A stretch of DNA of 64,000 nt from CAXTPV01 sp965276715 (GTDB taxonomy: Bacteria; Pseudomonadota; Alphaproteobacteria; Acetobacterales; Acetobacteraceae). Below the pieces are notes generated by a model. The model ran no database searches, had not been told where the DNA came from, and saw nothing but the letters and a program-made list of their open reading frames with translations. Location of the stretch: the NCBI GenBank assembly GCA_965276715.1, contig OZ255622.1:806001-870000 (forward strand), written 5' to 3'. Shown in pieces: positions 29,566-38,721 of this stretch; position 1 is the first letter of the stretch; each line of letters starts with the position of its first letter. The position numbers and the translations under genes were made by a program.

Positions 29566-30630
29566 ATGCGTATTGCCCAGATCGCGCCGCTGCACGAGGC
29601 CGTCCCGCCCAAGCTCTACGGCGGCACCGAGCGCGTGGTGTCGTTCCTGACGGAAGAACTGGTGGCGCTCGGCCATGATGTGACCCTTTTCGCCAGCGGC
29701 GACAGCGTGACGTCGGCAAAATTGCACGCGACCTGGCCGCGGGCGCTGCGCCTCGATCCGGCCATCCGCGACCCGATCGCCCCCCACATGCTGCTGATGG
29801 AGGACGTGGCGCGGCTGAAGCACGAATTCGACGTGCTGCATTTTCATATGGATTACTGGCCCTTCAGCATGTTCAGCCGCCAGAACGTCCCGTTCGTGAC
29901 GACGCTGCATGGCCGTCTCGACCTGAACGAGTTGCAGCCGGTGTTCAATGCGTTTCCCAAGGTGCCGGTGGTGTCGATTTCGGACAGCCAGCGCCGTCCG
30001 CTGCCGCAGGCGAACTTCGTGCGCACGGTGCTGCACGGCCTGCCGAAGAATCTGCTGACGCCCCGCGAAGGCCCGCGGGACTATCTGGCGTTCCTGGGGC
30101 GGATCTGCCCGGAGAAGGGCTGCGACCGGGCGATCCGGATCGCGCGCGCGGCGGGCATTCCGCTCAAGATCGCGGCGAAGGTCGACCGCGCGGACCATGA
30201 GTATTTCGAGACGGTGGTGCGGCCGATGCTGGCCGGCGGCGGGGTCGAGCTGATCGGCGAGATCAACGACGCGCAGAAGCCCGCGTTCCTGTCGGGCGCG
30301 GTGGGCCTGCTGATGCCGATCGACTGGCCGGAGCCGTTCGGCCTGGTGATGATCGAGGCGATGGCCTGCGGCACGCCGGTGCTGGCGTTCAACCGCGGCT
30401 CGGTGCCGGAAGTGCTCGAAAACGGCCGGACCGGACTGATCGTGGAGGACGAGACCGGCGCGGTGGGCGTGGTCGAGAAGCTGCCGCGGTTCGACAACGC
30501 GGCGATCCGCGCCCGCTTCGAGGAGCGGTTCACGGCGCGCCGGATGGCGGAGGATTACCTCGCGGTCTATCGTTCGCTGATGGGCGTCGGCCGGCCGTCG
30601 CTCCGGGTGGTGGGCGACAACGCGGACTGA
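29566..30630 (+). CDS. GT4 family glycosyltransferase
   Basis: The 354-residue GT-B enzyme starts with MRIAQIAPLHEAVPPKLYGG and GTERVVSFLTEELVALGHDV, the acceptor-side loop of family 4. The C-domain shows AFLGRICPEKGCDRAIRIA with donor-phosphate Arg and Lys, and PEPFGLVMIEAMACGTPVLA with an intact EX7E pair. A GGAGAGG ribosome-binding site precedes ATG 29566. This subgroup often occurs as single genes in alphaproteobacteria; the product is unknown. It is followed 26 bases later by a GNAT gene. Confidence 0.9.
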   Translation: MRIAQIAPLHEAVPPKLYGGTERVVSFLTEELVALGHDVTLFASGDSVTSAKLHATWPRALRLDPAIRDPIAPHMLLMEDVARLKHEFDVLHFHMDYWPFSMFSRQNVPFVTTLHGRLDLNELQPVFNAFPKVPVVSISDSQRRPLPQANFVRTVLHGLPKNLLTPREGPRDYLAFLGRICPEKGCDRAIRIARAAGIPLKIAAKVDRADHEYFETVVRPMLAGGGVELIGEINDAQKPAFLSGAVGLLMPIDWPEPFGLVMIEAMACGTPVLAFNRGSVPEVLENGRTGLIVEDETGAVGVVEKLPRFDNAAIRARFEERFTARRMAEDYLAVYRSLMGVGRPSLRVVGDNAD

Positions 30631-30656
30631 GGCCTGGTCCTGACCGGGCACTTGGC

Positions 30657-31250
30657 ATGGACCGCCGGTTCGAGGCGGTGACACTGACAGGCCGAACCGT
30701 GCGCCTGGAGCCGTTGATGGCCGAGCATCATGATGGCTTGTGCCAGGCGGTGCGGGACGGCGAGCTTTGGCGGCTGTGGTATACGAATGTGCCCGCGCCC
30801 GAGGAGATGCGCCGCGAGATGGATCGGCGCCTCGCCCTGCGTGACGGGGGCTCGATGTTGCCTTTCACGGTGTTTGACGACCGCGGCGACATCGTCGGCA
30901 TGACGAATTTCATGCATGTCGACATCGAGGTGCCGCGCGTCGAGATCGGCTCGACCTGGTATGCCGCGCGCGTCCAGCGCACCGCCCTGAACACCGAAGC
31001 GAAGCTGCTGATGCTGACACATGCGTTCGAGACGCTCGGATGCCTGGCCGTGGAGTTCTATACCCACGTCCTCAACCAGCCGAGCCGCCGCGCGATCGAG
31101 CGGCTGGGTGCGAGGCTGGATGGTGTGCGCCGCTGGCACAAGCGGGCCAAGGACGGAACGGTCAGGGACAGTTGCGTCTACAGCATCATCGCGCCGGAGT
31201 GGCCTCCGGTGCGATCGCATCTGACGTGGCAGCTCGAGAGACCACGCTGA
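30657..31250 (+). CDS. GNAT acetyltransferase, RimJ/RimL-like
   Basis: The 197-residue protein has the RimJ/RimL layout: LTGRTVRLEPLMAEHHDGL at the start, a central VGMTNFMHVD strand, VEIGSTWYAARVQRTALNTE near the acetyl-CoA site, and LNQPSRRAIERLGARLDGV, the conserved NxxSxRAIEKLG motif. It probably acetylates an N-terminal or small-molecule amine with acetyl-CoA. It may be co-transcribed with the preceding glycosyltransferase. It ends 4 bases from the convergent DUF2891 gene. Confidence 0.87.
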   Translation: MDRRFEAVTLTGRTVRLEPLMAEHHDGLCQAVRDGELWRLWYTNVPAPEEMRREMDRRLALRDGGSMLPFTVFDDRGDIVGMTNFMHVDIEVPRVEIGSTWYAARVQRTALNTEAKLLMLTHAFETLGCLAVEFYTHVLNQPSRRAIERLGARLDGVRRWHKRAKDGTVRDSCVYSIIAPEWPPVRSHLTWQLERPR

Positions 31251-31254
31251 CGGT

Positions 31255-32259
31255 TCACGCGTCGAGGGCCAGCAGCGCGAAGGTCGCGAGCCAATGCTCG
31301 CCCATGTAGTCGCCGGCGACATGCGGGAGGCCGGCGTCGAGATGGAGGTCGGCTGTCTCACGCATGACGGCCGCGCGGGGGTCGTCCGGTGGCAGCGCGC
31401 CTGACAGCGCGCGGAAGCACCAGGCGCGGCTGAGATTGAGGCCGTCGAGATGGGCGATCTTGCCGTCGCTGCGGTCGGAGACGCTGGCGGGCCGGAACAG
31501 GGCTGCGGGTTGCCGTTCGGCAAGTCGCGGCAGGAAGCGATCGAACCAGGGCAGGAAGCGTTCCGGCGGCAGCAGCCGACGCATGCACTCGGCCTCGACC
31601 AGGGCGGGGGACTGGAAGTCATCGCCGCCCGGTTCGCCCCAGGCGGGACAATCGGCGTCCGCTCCGTACCAGCGCAAGGCTGTCCGGTTCAGTAGTTCGA
31701 GCAGGCTGTCGTGGCCGCCGCCCTCGGCGTAGTCGGCCGCCATGCGGAGCGCGAAGGCCGTGTTGGCGTGGGTCCCGGTCCTGACCGGGTAGGATGCGAT
31801 CGGCAGGAAGTCGTGGAAACGCCGCGCGAAGATCGTTGCCAGCGGCGAGAGGGCGTCGGACCAGTGAAGGTCCGGCAGCCTGCCCAACTCGTCCGCGAGT
31901 TGCAGCAGCCACGCCCAGCCGTAGGGCCGCTCGAAGCCGCGCGCGGTGGGTGATGCCAGATACGCGCATTCGCCAGCGACCTTCTCCGGGACGAGTTGCC
32001 GGTCTAACAACGACCGGATGTCGCCGGCCAGCGGCAGCGCCGGGAACAGACGGAGCAGGCGTGCGAGCAGCCAGTAGCCATGCACGCAGGAGTGCCAGTC
32101 GAAGCTGCCGTGGAAGATCGGATGCAGCGACGACGGTGTGAGGGCATCGAGCGGACCAGCCAGAACGTGATCGGGCTTGTGCGGATATTCGCGGGTGACG
32201 TGGCCGAGTGCGAGGGCGGCAAAACGCGTGGCGATGTCGCCTGTCAACTGGTGGCGCAA
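31255..32259 (-). CDS. DUF2891 family protein
   Basis: The 334-residue protein matches the DUF2891 pattern: LHPIFHGSFDWHSCVHGYWL near residue 45, FERPYGWAWLLQLADEL, YPVRTGTHANTAFALRMAAD, DDFQSPALVEAECMRRLL, HLDGLNLSRAWCFRAL and GDYMGEHWLATFALLAL. The helical repeats with conserved His, Trp and aromatic residues recall alpha/alpha-barrel sugar-active proteins, but no activity is established. TTG 32259 was chosen because AGGAG lies seven bases upstream. Going back to ATG 32394 would add 45 residues with no family similarity. It may be transcribed alone. Confidence 0.82.
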   Translation of the reverse strand: MRHQLTGDIATRFAALALGHVTREYPHKPDHVLAGPLDALTPSSLHPIFHGSFDWHSCVHGYWLLARLLRLFPALPLAGDIRSLLDRQLVPEKVAGECAYLASPTARGFERPYGWAWLLQLADELGRLPDLHWSDALSPLATIFARRFHDFLPIASYPVRTGTHANTAFALRMAADYAEGGGHDSLLELLNRTALRWYGADADCPAWGEPGGDDFQSPALVEAECMRRLLPPERFLPWFDRFLPRLAERQPAALFRPASVSDRSDGKIAHLDGLNLSRAWCFRALSGALPPDDPRAAVMRETADLHLDAGLPHVAGDYMGEHWLATFALLALDA

Positions 32260-32385
32260 CGCCGGTCTCCTGTTCGTCGGGCGCGCGGGCCAGCGACAGA
32301 TGATGTCAGGCTCGCCCTTGCGGCCGAAGAGACAGGTCGTCGCGTCATGAGGGAGCCGCCTCGTGATCCTGACCGAGGATCCGTA

Positions 32386-32562
32386 ATGGCACACAAGAAA
32401 GAGGTCCCTATCACCGAATGTCCACCGCTGGAAATGCCACCCATCGTCATTGGGAACGTCACTGACGTGATGGGCAGGCGACCCGTAGAAGATTTCCGCC
32501 TCCGTGAAGGCAGGAAGCCTGAAGCGTTCGTTACAGGATATGGGACCGGAGGCATACGATAG
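32386..32562 (+). CDS. Possible small hypothetical protein
   Basis: The 339 bases between the DUF2891 start and the MBL stop hold one candidate gene: 58 codons from ATG 32386, preceded at six bases by GAGGA (32375-32379). The product (MAHKKEVPITECPPLEMPPI at its start) is hydrophilic, with no signal peptide or known motif. The region is less GC-rich than its neighbours. It could also be non-coding DNA carrying the DUF2891 promoter. I recognise no function. Confidence 0.35.
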   Translation: MAHKKEVPITECPPLEMPPIVIGNVTDVMGRRPVEDFRLREGRKPEAFVTGYGTGGIR

Positions 32563-32598
32563 AGGTGCGGTCGTTCGTCTACTGGCGTGAGGTGCGGG

Positions 32599-33489
32599 TC
32601 ACGTGAACGTCCAGCCGAAGCCGCCGGCAATCCTGGCAACCCGGCCTGCCGAAGATCCGGGGAAGTGCGAACTGAAGACGAGTGCGCCCGTGTCCGCCAT
32701 GTGGTTCAACGCCCAATCACGCGAGACGCGGCCACGCTCCTTGTCTTCGCTGAACACGGAGCTCCACTCCGGGTGGTAGACCTGGATCGGGTGGTGCATG
32801 ACGTCGCCGGCGAAGAGACCACAAGCTTCCTGCGAACGAAGTCCGATCGACATGTGGTTCGTGCTGTGACCCGGCGTCGGATGGAAGGTGAAGCCTTCCA
32901 GCGGCTCGCCGCCGTCTTCGTCGACATACAAAGCCTGGCCGGCCGCTATCACCGGCAGTACGCTGTCGGCATAGAACGCCGTCTTAGGTGCGTCCGGACC
33001 ATCCCTGTCCATGATCCTGGCGAGCCGTTCCTGCTCCAGCCTTGACATGACGTAGCGGGCGTTGGGGAACGTGGGCACCCATTGGCCGCCTACCAGACGG
33101 GTGTTCCAGCCGGTATGGTCCGAATGCAGGTGGGTCATCAGCACGTAATCGACCGCGTCCGGCGCCACCCCGGCCGATGCCAGTCGCTCCAGCCACGGCG
33201 CTTGCAGGTGATTGAAAGCGGCCATTGCTCGGGTCTTTCCGTTGCCGACGGCCGTGTCCACGATGACTATGTGACGGTGCGTCTGCACCAGCCATCCATG
33301 TGTGCTGAGCACCACATGCTCGTGTGCCGCGTCCAGACAATCAGGCACCATCCATCCATCGTGCTGGTCGGCGATCGTCGCGTTCCATTCGGGGATGAGG
33401 TCCGTCGTCTTGAAATTCTTCAGCGACAGTTCCGGAATCCGGGTCACGACTGCATCGCCGATCCGGTGAGATTGTCCTCTTGGGCTCAT
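32599..33489 (-). CDS. Metallo-beta-lactamase fold hydrolase
   Basis: The 296-residue protein carries the zinc motif MTHLHSDHTGWN (His120, His122, Asp124, His125), a later His in PTPGHSTNHMS, a bridging Asp in FAGDVMHHP and a terminal His in SSHFPG. The arrangement is that of the AHL-lactonase/AttM-like and related MBL hydrolases, but the substrate cannot be told and no quorum-sensing genes lie nearby. There is no signal peptide. ATG 33489 was preferred over TTG 33492 because GGGAGG sits six bases before it. Confidence 0.85.
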   Translation of the reverse strand: MSPRGQSHRIGDAVVTRIPELSLKNFKTTDLIPEWNATIADQHDGWMVPDCLDAAHEHVVLSTHGWLVQTHRHIVIVDTAVGNGKTRAMAAFNHLQAPWLERLASAGVAPDAVDYVLMTHLHSDHTGWNTRLVGGQWVPTFPNARYVMSRLEQERLARIMDRDGPDAPKTAFYADSVLPVIAAGQALYVDEDGGEPLEGFTFHPTPGHSTNHMSIGLRSQEACGLFAGDVMHHPIQVYHPEWSSVFSEDKERGRVSRDWALNHMADTGALVFSSHFPGSSAGRVARIAGGFGWTFT

Positions 33490-33600
33490 CAATGGCCTCC
33501 CTTCACGGAAATGAGCTTCGGTGGACGGATCGATCCATAGCGACCACGGTCGATATCTTGCTGAACACGGGTCTGCAGGTTCTGATCACTGACATGACGC

Positions 33601-33650
33601 GGGTCCGGGGGCGCTCGCCCCCGGCGGGGTTGCAGGGGCAGCGCCCCTGC
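33601..33650 (-). terminator. Double GC-rich hairpin downstream of the ABC1 gene (repeat family 2, copy B)
   Basis: Two stems follow each other: 33605-33613 pairs with 33616-33624, and 33632-33639 pairs with 33643-33650. They lie 12 bases beyond the stop of the minus-strand ABC1 gene. The first stem shares GGGTCCGG and CGCCCCCGGCGGGGTTGC with the element at 26556-26590. A role as terminator is inferred from place and stability. Confidence 0.6.
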
Positions 33651-33661
33651 CCTTCCCTTCA

Positions 33662-35026
33662 CTACGCCGCCGGCGCTGGCACTTTGGCGGCTTGCAGTGC
33701 CGCGGCCTGGCGGTCGGCGAGTGCCTGTTCGTCGAAGTTCTCGATCAGGTCGTTGAACATCCGGCACCAGTTCAGCTCGGCCTTGAGGCGCAGGAACACG
33801 CTGCCGAGGCCGATCGCCGAGCGGTCCATCAGCACGAACTCGCGCGGCGGGCGGACGCCGCCGGTGCGCTGCAGGCCGGCGTGGACGCGTTCGGCGGTGG
33901 CGCGGCCGTAGTTCGGGTCGTCGTTGAGCTGGATCGGGCGGACGCGGTCGTCGAGCAGCGGTTCGTAGAGGAAGCGCGCCCATTCGTTGAGCACGTCGGC
34001 CTTCTCGCGGGTGATGTCGGTGAAGCCCCAGGCTTCGTAGGCGCGATGGGCGCGGTCGTCGTCACCGTCGCGGACGGCAAGGTAGAGGTCGATCACGCCG
34101 CGGATGAAGCGCGGCCGGAAGATGCGGATCGCCCCCATGTCGAGCAGGTTCAGCCCGCCATCGTCGCGGCGCTGGAAATTGCCGAGATGCGGGTCGCCGT
34201 GGATGACGCCGTATTTGTAGAGCGGGACATACCATGCGGCGAACAGGGCGCGGGCGATCTGGTTGCGGCTGTCGAGCGAGAGGCCGGCCTCGAGCTGCTT
34301 CTGCAGGCCGTTGCCGTCGAGCCAGGTCATGGTGAGCAGGCGGCGGGTGGTCAGGTCGGCGACCGGCTCGGGGACGTGGATGTCGGGCTCGTCCGAGAGC
34401 ATCGCGTTGTAGAGGCGCAGATGCGAGGCCTCGCGCTCGTAGTCGAGTTCCTCGCGCAGGCGCGCCACCAGCTCCTGATAGACGTCGTCCTGGCGGATGG
34501 CGCTGTCCATCCGGTGGTAGATCGCCATCGCGACCTTGAGCTGGCGGAGATCGGCTTCGACGGTGCTTGCCATGTCGGGATACTGGAGCTTGCAGGCGAC
34601 GACGCGGCCGTCGGCGAGCCGCCCGCGATGGACCTGGCCCAGGCTGGCGGCGGCGGCGGCGGCCTGGCCGAAATCGGCGAAGTTGGACTGCCAGTTCGGG
34701 CCGAGTTCGGAACTCATGCGGCGCCGGACGAAGGACCAGCCCATCGGCGGCGCGTTGGCCTGCAATTCGGCGAGCTCGGCGGCGTATTCGGGCGGCAGCG
34801 CGTCCGGAACGGTGGAAAGGAACTGGGCCACCTTCATCAGCGGGCCCTTCAGGCCGCCGAGGATGGCGCGCAGATCGTCGGCGTGGGCGGCGCGGTCGCC
34901 CTTGACGCCGAAGACGCGCTGACCCGCGAAGCGGGCGGCGATGCCGCCGACGGCGCCGGAGGTGCGGGCGAAGCGACGCAGTTCGCCGAAGACGTTGCTG
35001 CGAGCGGAGTCGCGGGGATCAGCCAC
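33662..35026 (-). CDS. ABC1/AarF (UbiB-like) atypical kinase
   Basis: The 454-residue protein is an ABC1/UbiB-family member. It has the family-specific GPLMKVAQFLSTVPDALP (KxGQ-like motif) and a nucleotide-binding SLGQVHRGRLADGRVVACKL with the Ala-rich loop and Lys. An acidic pair follows in RLREELDYEREA, then the catalytic IHGDPHLGNFQ and the metal-binding LLDMGAIR, where the usual DFG is DMG. These ATPases support quinone or other lipid metabolism. It is 3-prime of pepF, with an 8-base overlap, so the two are translated together. The exact lipid role is unknown. Confidence 0.87.
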   Translation of the reverse strand: MADPRDSARSNVFGELRRFARTSGAVGGIAARFAGQRVFGVKGDRAAHADDLRAILGGLKGPLMKVAQFLSTVPDALPPEYAAELAELQANAPPMGWSFVRRRMSSELGPNWQSNFADFGQAAAAAASLGQVHRGRLADGRVVACKLQYPDMASTVEADLRQLKVAMAIYHRMDSAIRQDDVYQELVARLREELDYEREASHLRLYNAMLSDEPDIHVPEPVADLTTRRLLTMTWLDGNGLQKQLEAGLSLDSRNQIARALFAAWYVPLYKYGVIHGDPHLGNFQRRDDGGLNLLDMGAIRIFRPRFIRGVIDLYLAVRDGDDDRAHRAYEAWGFTDITREKADVLNEWARFLYEPLLDDRVRPIQLNDDPNYGRATAERVHAGLQRTGGVRPPREFVLMDRSAIGLGSVFLRLKAELNWCRMFNDLIENFDEQALADRQAAALQAAKVPAPAA

Positions 35027-36821
35027 GGGCGGCGGCCGGGAGGGGCGCGCATTCGAGCTCGTCGATGAAGCCCGCGATCACGTCCAGGCCGCGACGCCAG
35101 AAGCCGGGATCGGACGCGTCGAGGCCGAAGGGTGCGAGCAGCTCGCGGTGGCGGCGGGTGCCGCCGGCGCGCAGCATGTCGAGATACTTGGCCTGGAAGC
35201 CGGGATGGCCGTCCTTGAAGGTCGCGTAGAGCGCGTTCACCAGGCAGTCGCCGAATGCGTAGGCGTAGACGTAGAACGGCGAGTGCACGAAATGCGGCAC
35301 GTAGGACCAGTAGACCGCGTAGTCGGGGGTGAACTCGAAGGCCGGGCCGAGGCTGGCACGCTGCACGTCGAGCCAGATCTCGCCGAGGCGCTCGGGGAGG
35401 AGCTCGCCCTGCTGGCGTGCGTCGTGGACGCGGGTCTCGAACTGGTAGAAGGCGATCTGGCGGACGACGGTGTTGAGCATGTCCTCGACCTTGCCCGCGA
35501 GCATGATGCGCCGCCGGGCGGGATCGGTCTCGGCGTCGAGCGTCGCGCGGAAGGTGAGCGTTTCGCCGAAGACGCTGGCGGTCTCGGCCAAGGTGAGCGG
35601 TGTCGAAGACATCAGGTAGCCCTGCTGCGCCGCCAGGATCTGGTGCACGCCGTGGCCGAGTTCGTGCGCGAGCGTCATCACGTCGCGGGTGCGGCCGTGA
35701 TAGTTCATCAGGATATAGGGGTGGGCCGACGGCACGGTCGGGTGAGCGAAGGCGCCGCCGGACTTGCCCGTCGTGGGGTTGGCGTCGATCCAGGGGCGCT
35801 CGAAGAAGCGCCGTCCGATCGCGCCGATCTCGGGGTCGAACCCGTCATAGGCCGAGAGCACCCTTGCTGCCGCCTCCGACCAGGAAACCGTGCGGTCGTC
35901 GTCCTCCGGCAGCGGTGCGTTGCGGTCCCAATGCTGGAGACGGGGCAGGCCGAGCCAGCGTGCCTTGAGCTGGTAGTAGCGATGGCTGATGCGCGGGTAG
36001 GCGTCGGTGACGGCGCTCACGAGGGCATCGACGACCTCGTCCTCGACCATGTTGAAGCGGTTGCGCGCACTGCCCGGACGTGGATAGTGCCGCCAGCCGT
36101 CGACGATCTGCTTGTCCTTGGCGAGCGTGTTGGTGATCAGGGAGAACAGGCGGTTGTTGGCGGCGAAGACGTCGCCGATCGACCGGGCGGCGGCCTCGCG
36201 CCTGGCACGGTCCGGATCGGACAGGCGGTTCAGCGCCGCGCTGACGGTGAGCGTCTCGCCGCCGATCGGGACGCGCAGGCCGGCGATGGTCTCGTCGAAC
36301 AGGCGGCTCCAGGCGGCACGCCCCGTGACTTCCTTTTCGTGCAGGACGCGCTCGATCTCGGGCGAGAGCTGGTGCGGGCGGAAGACGCGGAGGTCGCGCA
36401 GGAACGGGCGCCAGCGCGCGAGTGCGGCGTCATCGAGCAAGGCATCGACATGCGCGTCGTCGAGCGCGTTCAGCTCGAGGGAGAAGAACAGCAGGTGGGT
36501 GCCGATGACCGTCGCGCGCTCGTTGGCCGACTGGTAGAAACGGCCGCGGACGGGATCGGTGCTGTCGGTGGCGAACAGCAGGCCGGCGTAGGAGCCGAGG
36601 CGGCCGAGGATCTCCTCGATGCGCTCATAGTCGGCGATCGCCTCGGCCAGTCCCGCCGCGTCGAGCGTGGCGAGATGGCCCTTGTGGCGGACCTCGAAGG
36701 CGCCGGCTCGCGTGGCGGCCTGGGCGAAGTCGGCGTCGATCCGGGGATCGTCGGGGGACGCATAGAGATCGGTCAGGTCCCAGGATGGCAGCTCTTCGGT
36801 GGCCTGGCGTGTCGCCGTCAT
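35019..36821 (-). CDS. pepF: M3 family oligoendopeptidase F
   Basis: The 600-residue cytoplasmic zinc peptidase has the M3 motif HELGHG (zinc ligands His386 and His390, catalytic Glu387), followed by the SxPLTLAETASVFGE segment with the third ligand Glu. The N-terminus (SWDLTDLYASPDDPRIDADF) is typical for PepF, which degrades peptides of about 7-17 residues. ATG 36821 was preferred because AGGA stands seven bases upstream; an in-frame ATG at 36851 has none. Its end overlaps the ABC1 gene by 8 bases. Confidence 0.93.
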   Translation of the reverse strand: MTATRQATEELPSWDLTDLYASPDDPRIDADFAQAATRAGAFEVRHKGHLATLDAAGLAEAIADYERIEEILGRLGSYAGLLFATDSTDPVRGRFYQSANERATVIGTHLLFFSLELNALDDAHVDALLDDAALARWRPFLRDLRVFRPHQLSPEIERVLHEKEVTGRAAWSRLFDETIAGLRVPIGGETLTVSAALNRLSDPDRARREAAARSIGDVFAANNRLFSLITNTLAKDKQIVDGWRHYPRPGSARNRFNMVEDEVVDALVSAVTDAYPRISHRYYQLKARWLGLPRLQHWDRNAPLPEDDDRTVSWSEAAARVLSAYDGFDPEIGAIGRRFFERPWIDANPTTGKSGGAFAHPTVPSAHPYILMNYHGRTRDVMTLAHELGHGVHQILAAQQGYLMSSTPLTLAETASVFGETLTFRATLDAETDPARRRIMLAGKVEDMLNTVVRQIAFYQFETRVHDARQQGELLPERLGEIWLDVQRASLGPAFEFTPDYAVYWSYVPHFVHSPFYVYAYAFGDCLVNALYATFKDGHPGFQAKYLDMLRAGGTRRHRELLAPFGLDASDPGFWRRGLDVIAGFIDELECAPLPAAARG

Positions 36822-36919
36822 CGCTTGGTCCTGTTCAAATCGCGCGCTCATGCATCTATGGCGTGTTCGAGTTAGGTCAAAGGCCCGGCCCCTTGATGGG
36901 GCCTGGCGGGAGAACGTGC

Positions 36920-38206
36920 ATGCCGGACGTGGGTATCGTCGATTACGACCCGCTGCTGCCGGTCGAGGCCAGGCGGCGGGTGCTGACGGAGCGCGATGCC
37001 TTCACGCTCTGGTTCAGCCTCGGCATCGGGCTGCTGGTGCTGCAGACCGGCGCACTGCTGGTGCCGGGACTCGGCTTCTGGCCGGCGATGGGCGCGGTCG
37101 CGGCGGGCACCGTGCTCGGAGTGGGCTTGCTGGCGGCCGCGGGCGTGGTGGGCGCGGACACCGGTCTGTCGGCGATGAGCACGCTGCGCCCGGCGCTCGG
37201 CGTGCGCGGAGCGGCGCTGGCGGCCGGGCTGAACGCGCTGCAGTTGCTGGGCTGGGGTGCGTTCGAGGTGATCGCGATGCGCGACGCGGGTGCGGCACTC
37301 GAGACGCACTGGTTCGGGACCGCACACCCCGCCCTGCTGACGCTCGGGTTCGGGATGGCGGCGACCGCGATGGCGGCGGCCGGCCCGCTCTCGGCGGTGC
37401 GGCGTTTCCTGCGGACCTACGGCTTCGGGATGGTCGTGCTGGCGGCGGTCCTGCTCACGATCCTGCTCGCCGGCACCCCGCATTTGGGCAGCATGATCGC
37501 GCGGCGGGGCGACGGATCGTTGAGTTGGGCCGCGGGCGTGGATCTGATCGTCGCACTGCCGATCTCGTGGCTGCCGCTGATCGCGGATTACACGCGCTTT
37601 GGCCGCTCGACGCGCGCGATGGGGCGCGGCGCGTTCGTGGGCAATGCGCTGGGGAACGCCTGGTTCTGCGCGATGGGTGCCGGCTTCGCGTTCCTCGGCG
37701 GCGGCAACGCGGTGCTGCTGCCGAGCATGGCGGCCGCGATCCTCGGCCTGCCGCTGCTGCTGATCCTGGTCGACGAGACGGAGAACGCCTTTGCCGACAT
37801 CCATTCGGCGGCCGTCTCGGCGGGCCTGATGGCGCGGCGCACCGACGTGCTGCCGTTCGCGATCGGGATCGGGACGATCGCGACCCTGCTCGCGCTCGCC
37901 TTGCCGCTCGAGAACTACGAGGGCTTCCTGGTCCTGCTGGGCTCGGTGTTCGCGCCGTTGTTCGGGGTGCTGCTGGCGGATCATTTCTGGCTGCGGCGGC
38001 GGCGGGTGGACCTGTTCGGCCTGACCCGCGCGGGCGGTCCGTACTGGTTCACGCGTGGCTGGCGGCTGACGGCGCTGTTCGCCTGGGCGGCCGGGATCGC
38101 GGCCTACCATGCGATCGCGACCTGGCGGCCGGCCTGGGGTGCGACGATCCCGTCCTGTGCGGTCGCGGCGGCGCTGCAGGTGGCGTTCGCACCGCTGCGG
38201 CGATAG
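36920..38206 (+). CDS. NCS1-type purine/cytosine permease
   Basis: The 428-residue inner-membrane protein has about 12 hydrophobic segments and fits the nucleobase-cation symporter-1 group (CodB/CytX-like). The family hallmarks are LGVRGAALAAGLNALQLLGW in the first third, SWLPLIADYTRFGRSTRAMG in the middle and NAFADIHSAAVSAGL with a polar helix. Likely cargo is a pyrimidine-like compound or a thiamine precursor. GGGAG lies upstream of ATG 36920. I looked for a TPP riboswitch in the leader and saw none. The next small membrane gene begins 10 bases after its stop. Confidence 0.85.
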   Translation: MPDVGIVDYDPLLPVEARRRVLTERDAFTLWFSLGIGLLVLQTGALLVPGLGFWPAMGAVAAGTVLGVGLLAAAGVVGADTGLSAMSTLRPALGVRGAALAAGLNALQLLGWGAFEVIAMRDAGAALETHWFGTAHPALLTLGFGMAATAMAAAGPLSAVRRFLRTYGFGMVVLAAVLLTILLAGTPHLGSMIARRGDGSLSWAAGVDLIVALPISWLPLIADYTRFGRSTRAMGRGAFVGNALGNAWFCAMGAGFAFLGGGNAVLLPSMAAAILGLPLLLILVDETENAFADIHSAAVSAGLMARRTDVLPFAIGIGTIATLLALALPLENYEGFLVLLGSVFAPLFGVLLADHFWLRRRRVDLFGLTRAGGPYWFTRGWRLTALFAWAAGIAAYHAIATWRPAWGATIPSCAVAAALQVAFAPLRR

Positions 38207-38216
38207 GGTCGGCCAC

Positions 38217-38648
38217 ATGCCTGACGACAGTCGATTGAGCGAGTTCGAGCGGCGGGCGATCGCGGTGCGGTCGAGCGTGCTGCGCGGCGTCCTGCGGCAT
38301 GGACCGTCGGTGGCCGGACGGGCGGCACGGATCACCCTGTGGGGCGTGGTGCATTTCGCGTTCGTGCTGGCGCAGCAACTGGCGGAATTGCTGGCGCCGC
38401 TGCTGCTGGTGCTCGGCATCGGCTGGTATGCACTGCCGCGCGCGGTGTCGCTGATCCAGACCAACGATGGACAGATGCGCGACATCCTCAACGGGCTCGT
38501 CGAGCGCGTGCCGACCGAGCTCACGGTCGCGGGTCATTCGCTCACGCCGGTCGGATTGATCGTCGACGGCGTGCTGCTGATGGTGATCGCGGCCGGCCTG
38601 TCGACGGCGACGGCAGTGCTGGCGAACGAGCTCTACCGGGATCGCTAG
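38217..38648 (+). CDS. Small inner-membrane protein of unknown function
   Basis: The 143-residue protein has two hydrophobic segments: HFAFVLAQQLAELLAPLLLV with the following LGIGW, and LIVDGVLLMVIAAGLSTATA. A basic N-terminal cytoplasmic stretch (RRAIAVRSSVLRGVLRHG) precedes the first, and a short hydrophilic loop lies between them. I recognise no family. It is probably co-transcribed with the permease, from which it is separated by 10 bases, so it may be a small partner of it; this is only inference from position. Confidence 0.7.
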   Translation: MPDDSRLSEFERRAIAVRSSVLRGVLRHGPSVAGRAARITLWGVVHFAFVLAQQLAELLAPLLLVLGIGWYALPRAVSLIQTNDGQMRDILNGLVERVPTELTVAGHSLTPVGLIVDGVLLMVIAAGLSTATAVLANELYRDR

Positions 38649-38721
38649 GGGCCCGTCGAGTGCGGCATTCGAGGGTTGGTCACGGTGATCCGGCGATGGC
38701 GGGTGATGTTGGCAGGATCAT

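Noticed and set aside
36852..36919. TPP riboswitch in front of the NCS1 permease
   Set aside because: CytX-like genes often have one, but the 68-base leader lacks the conserved CUGAGA and ACCUGAUC-type elements.
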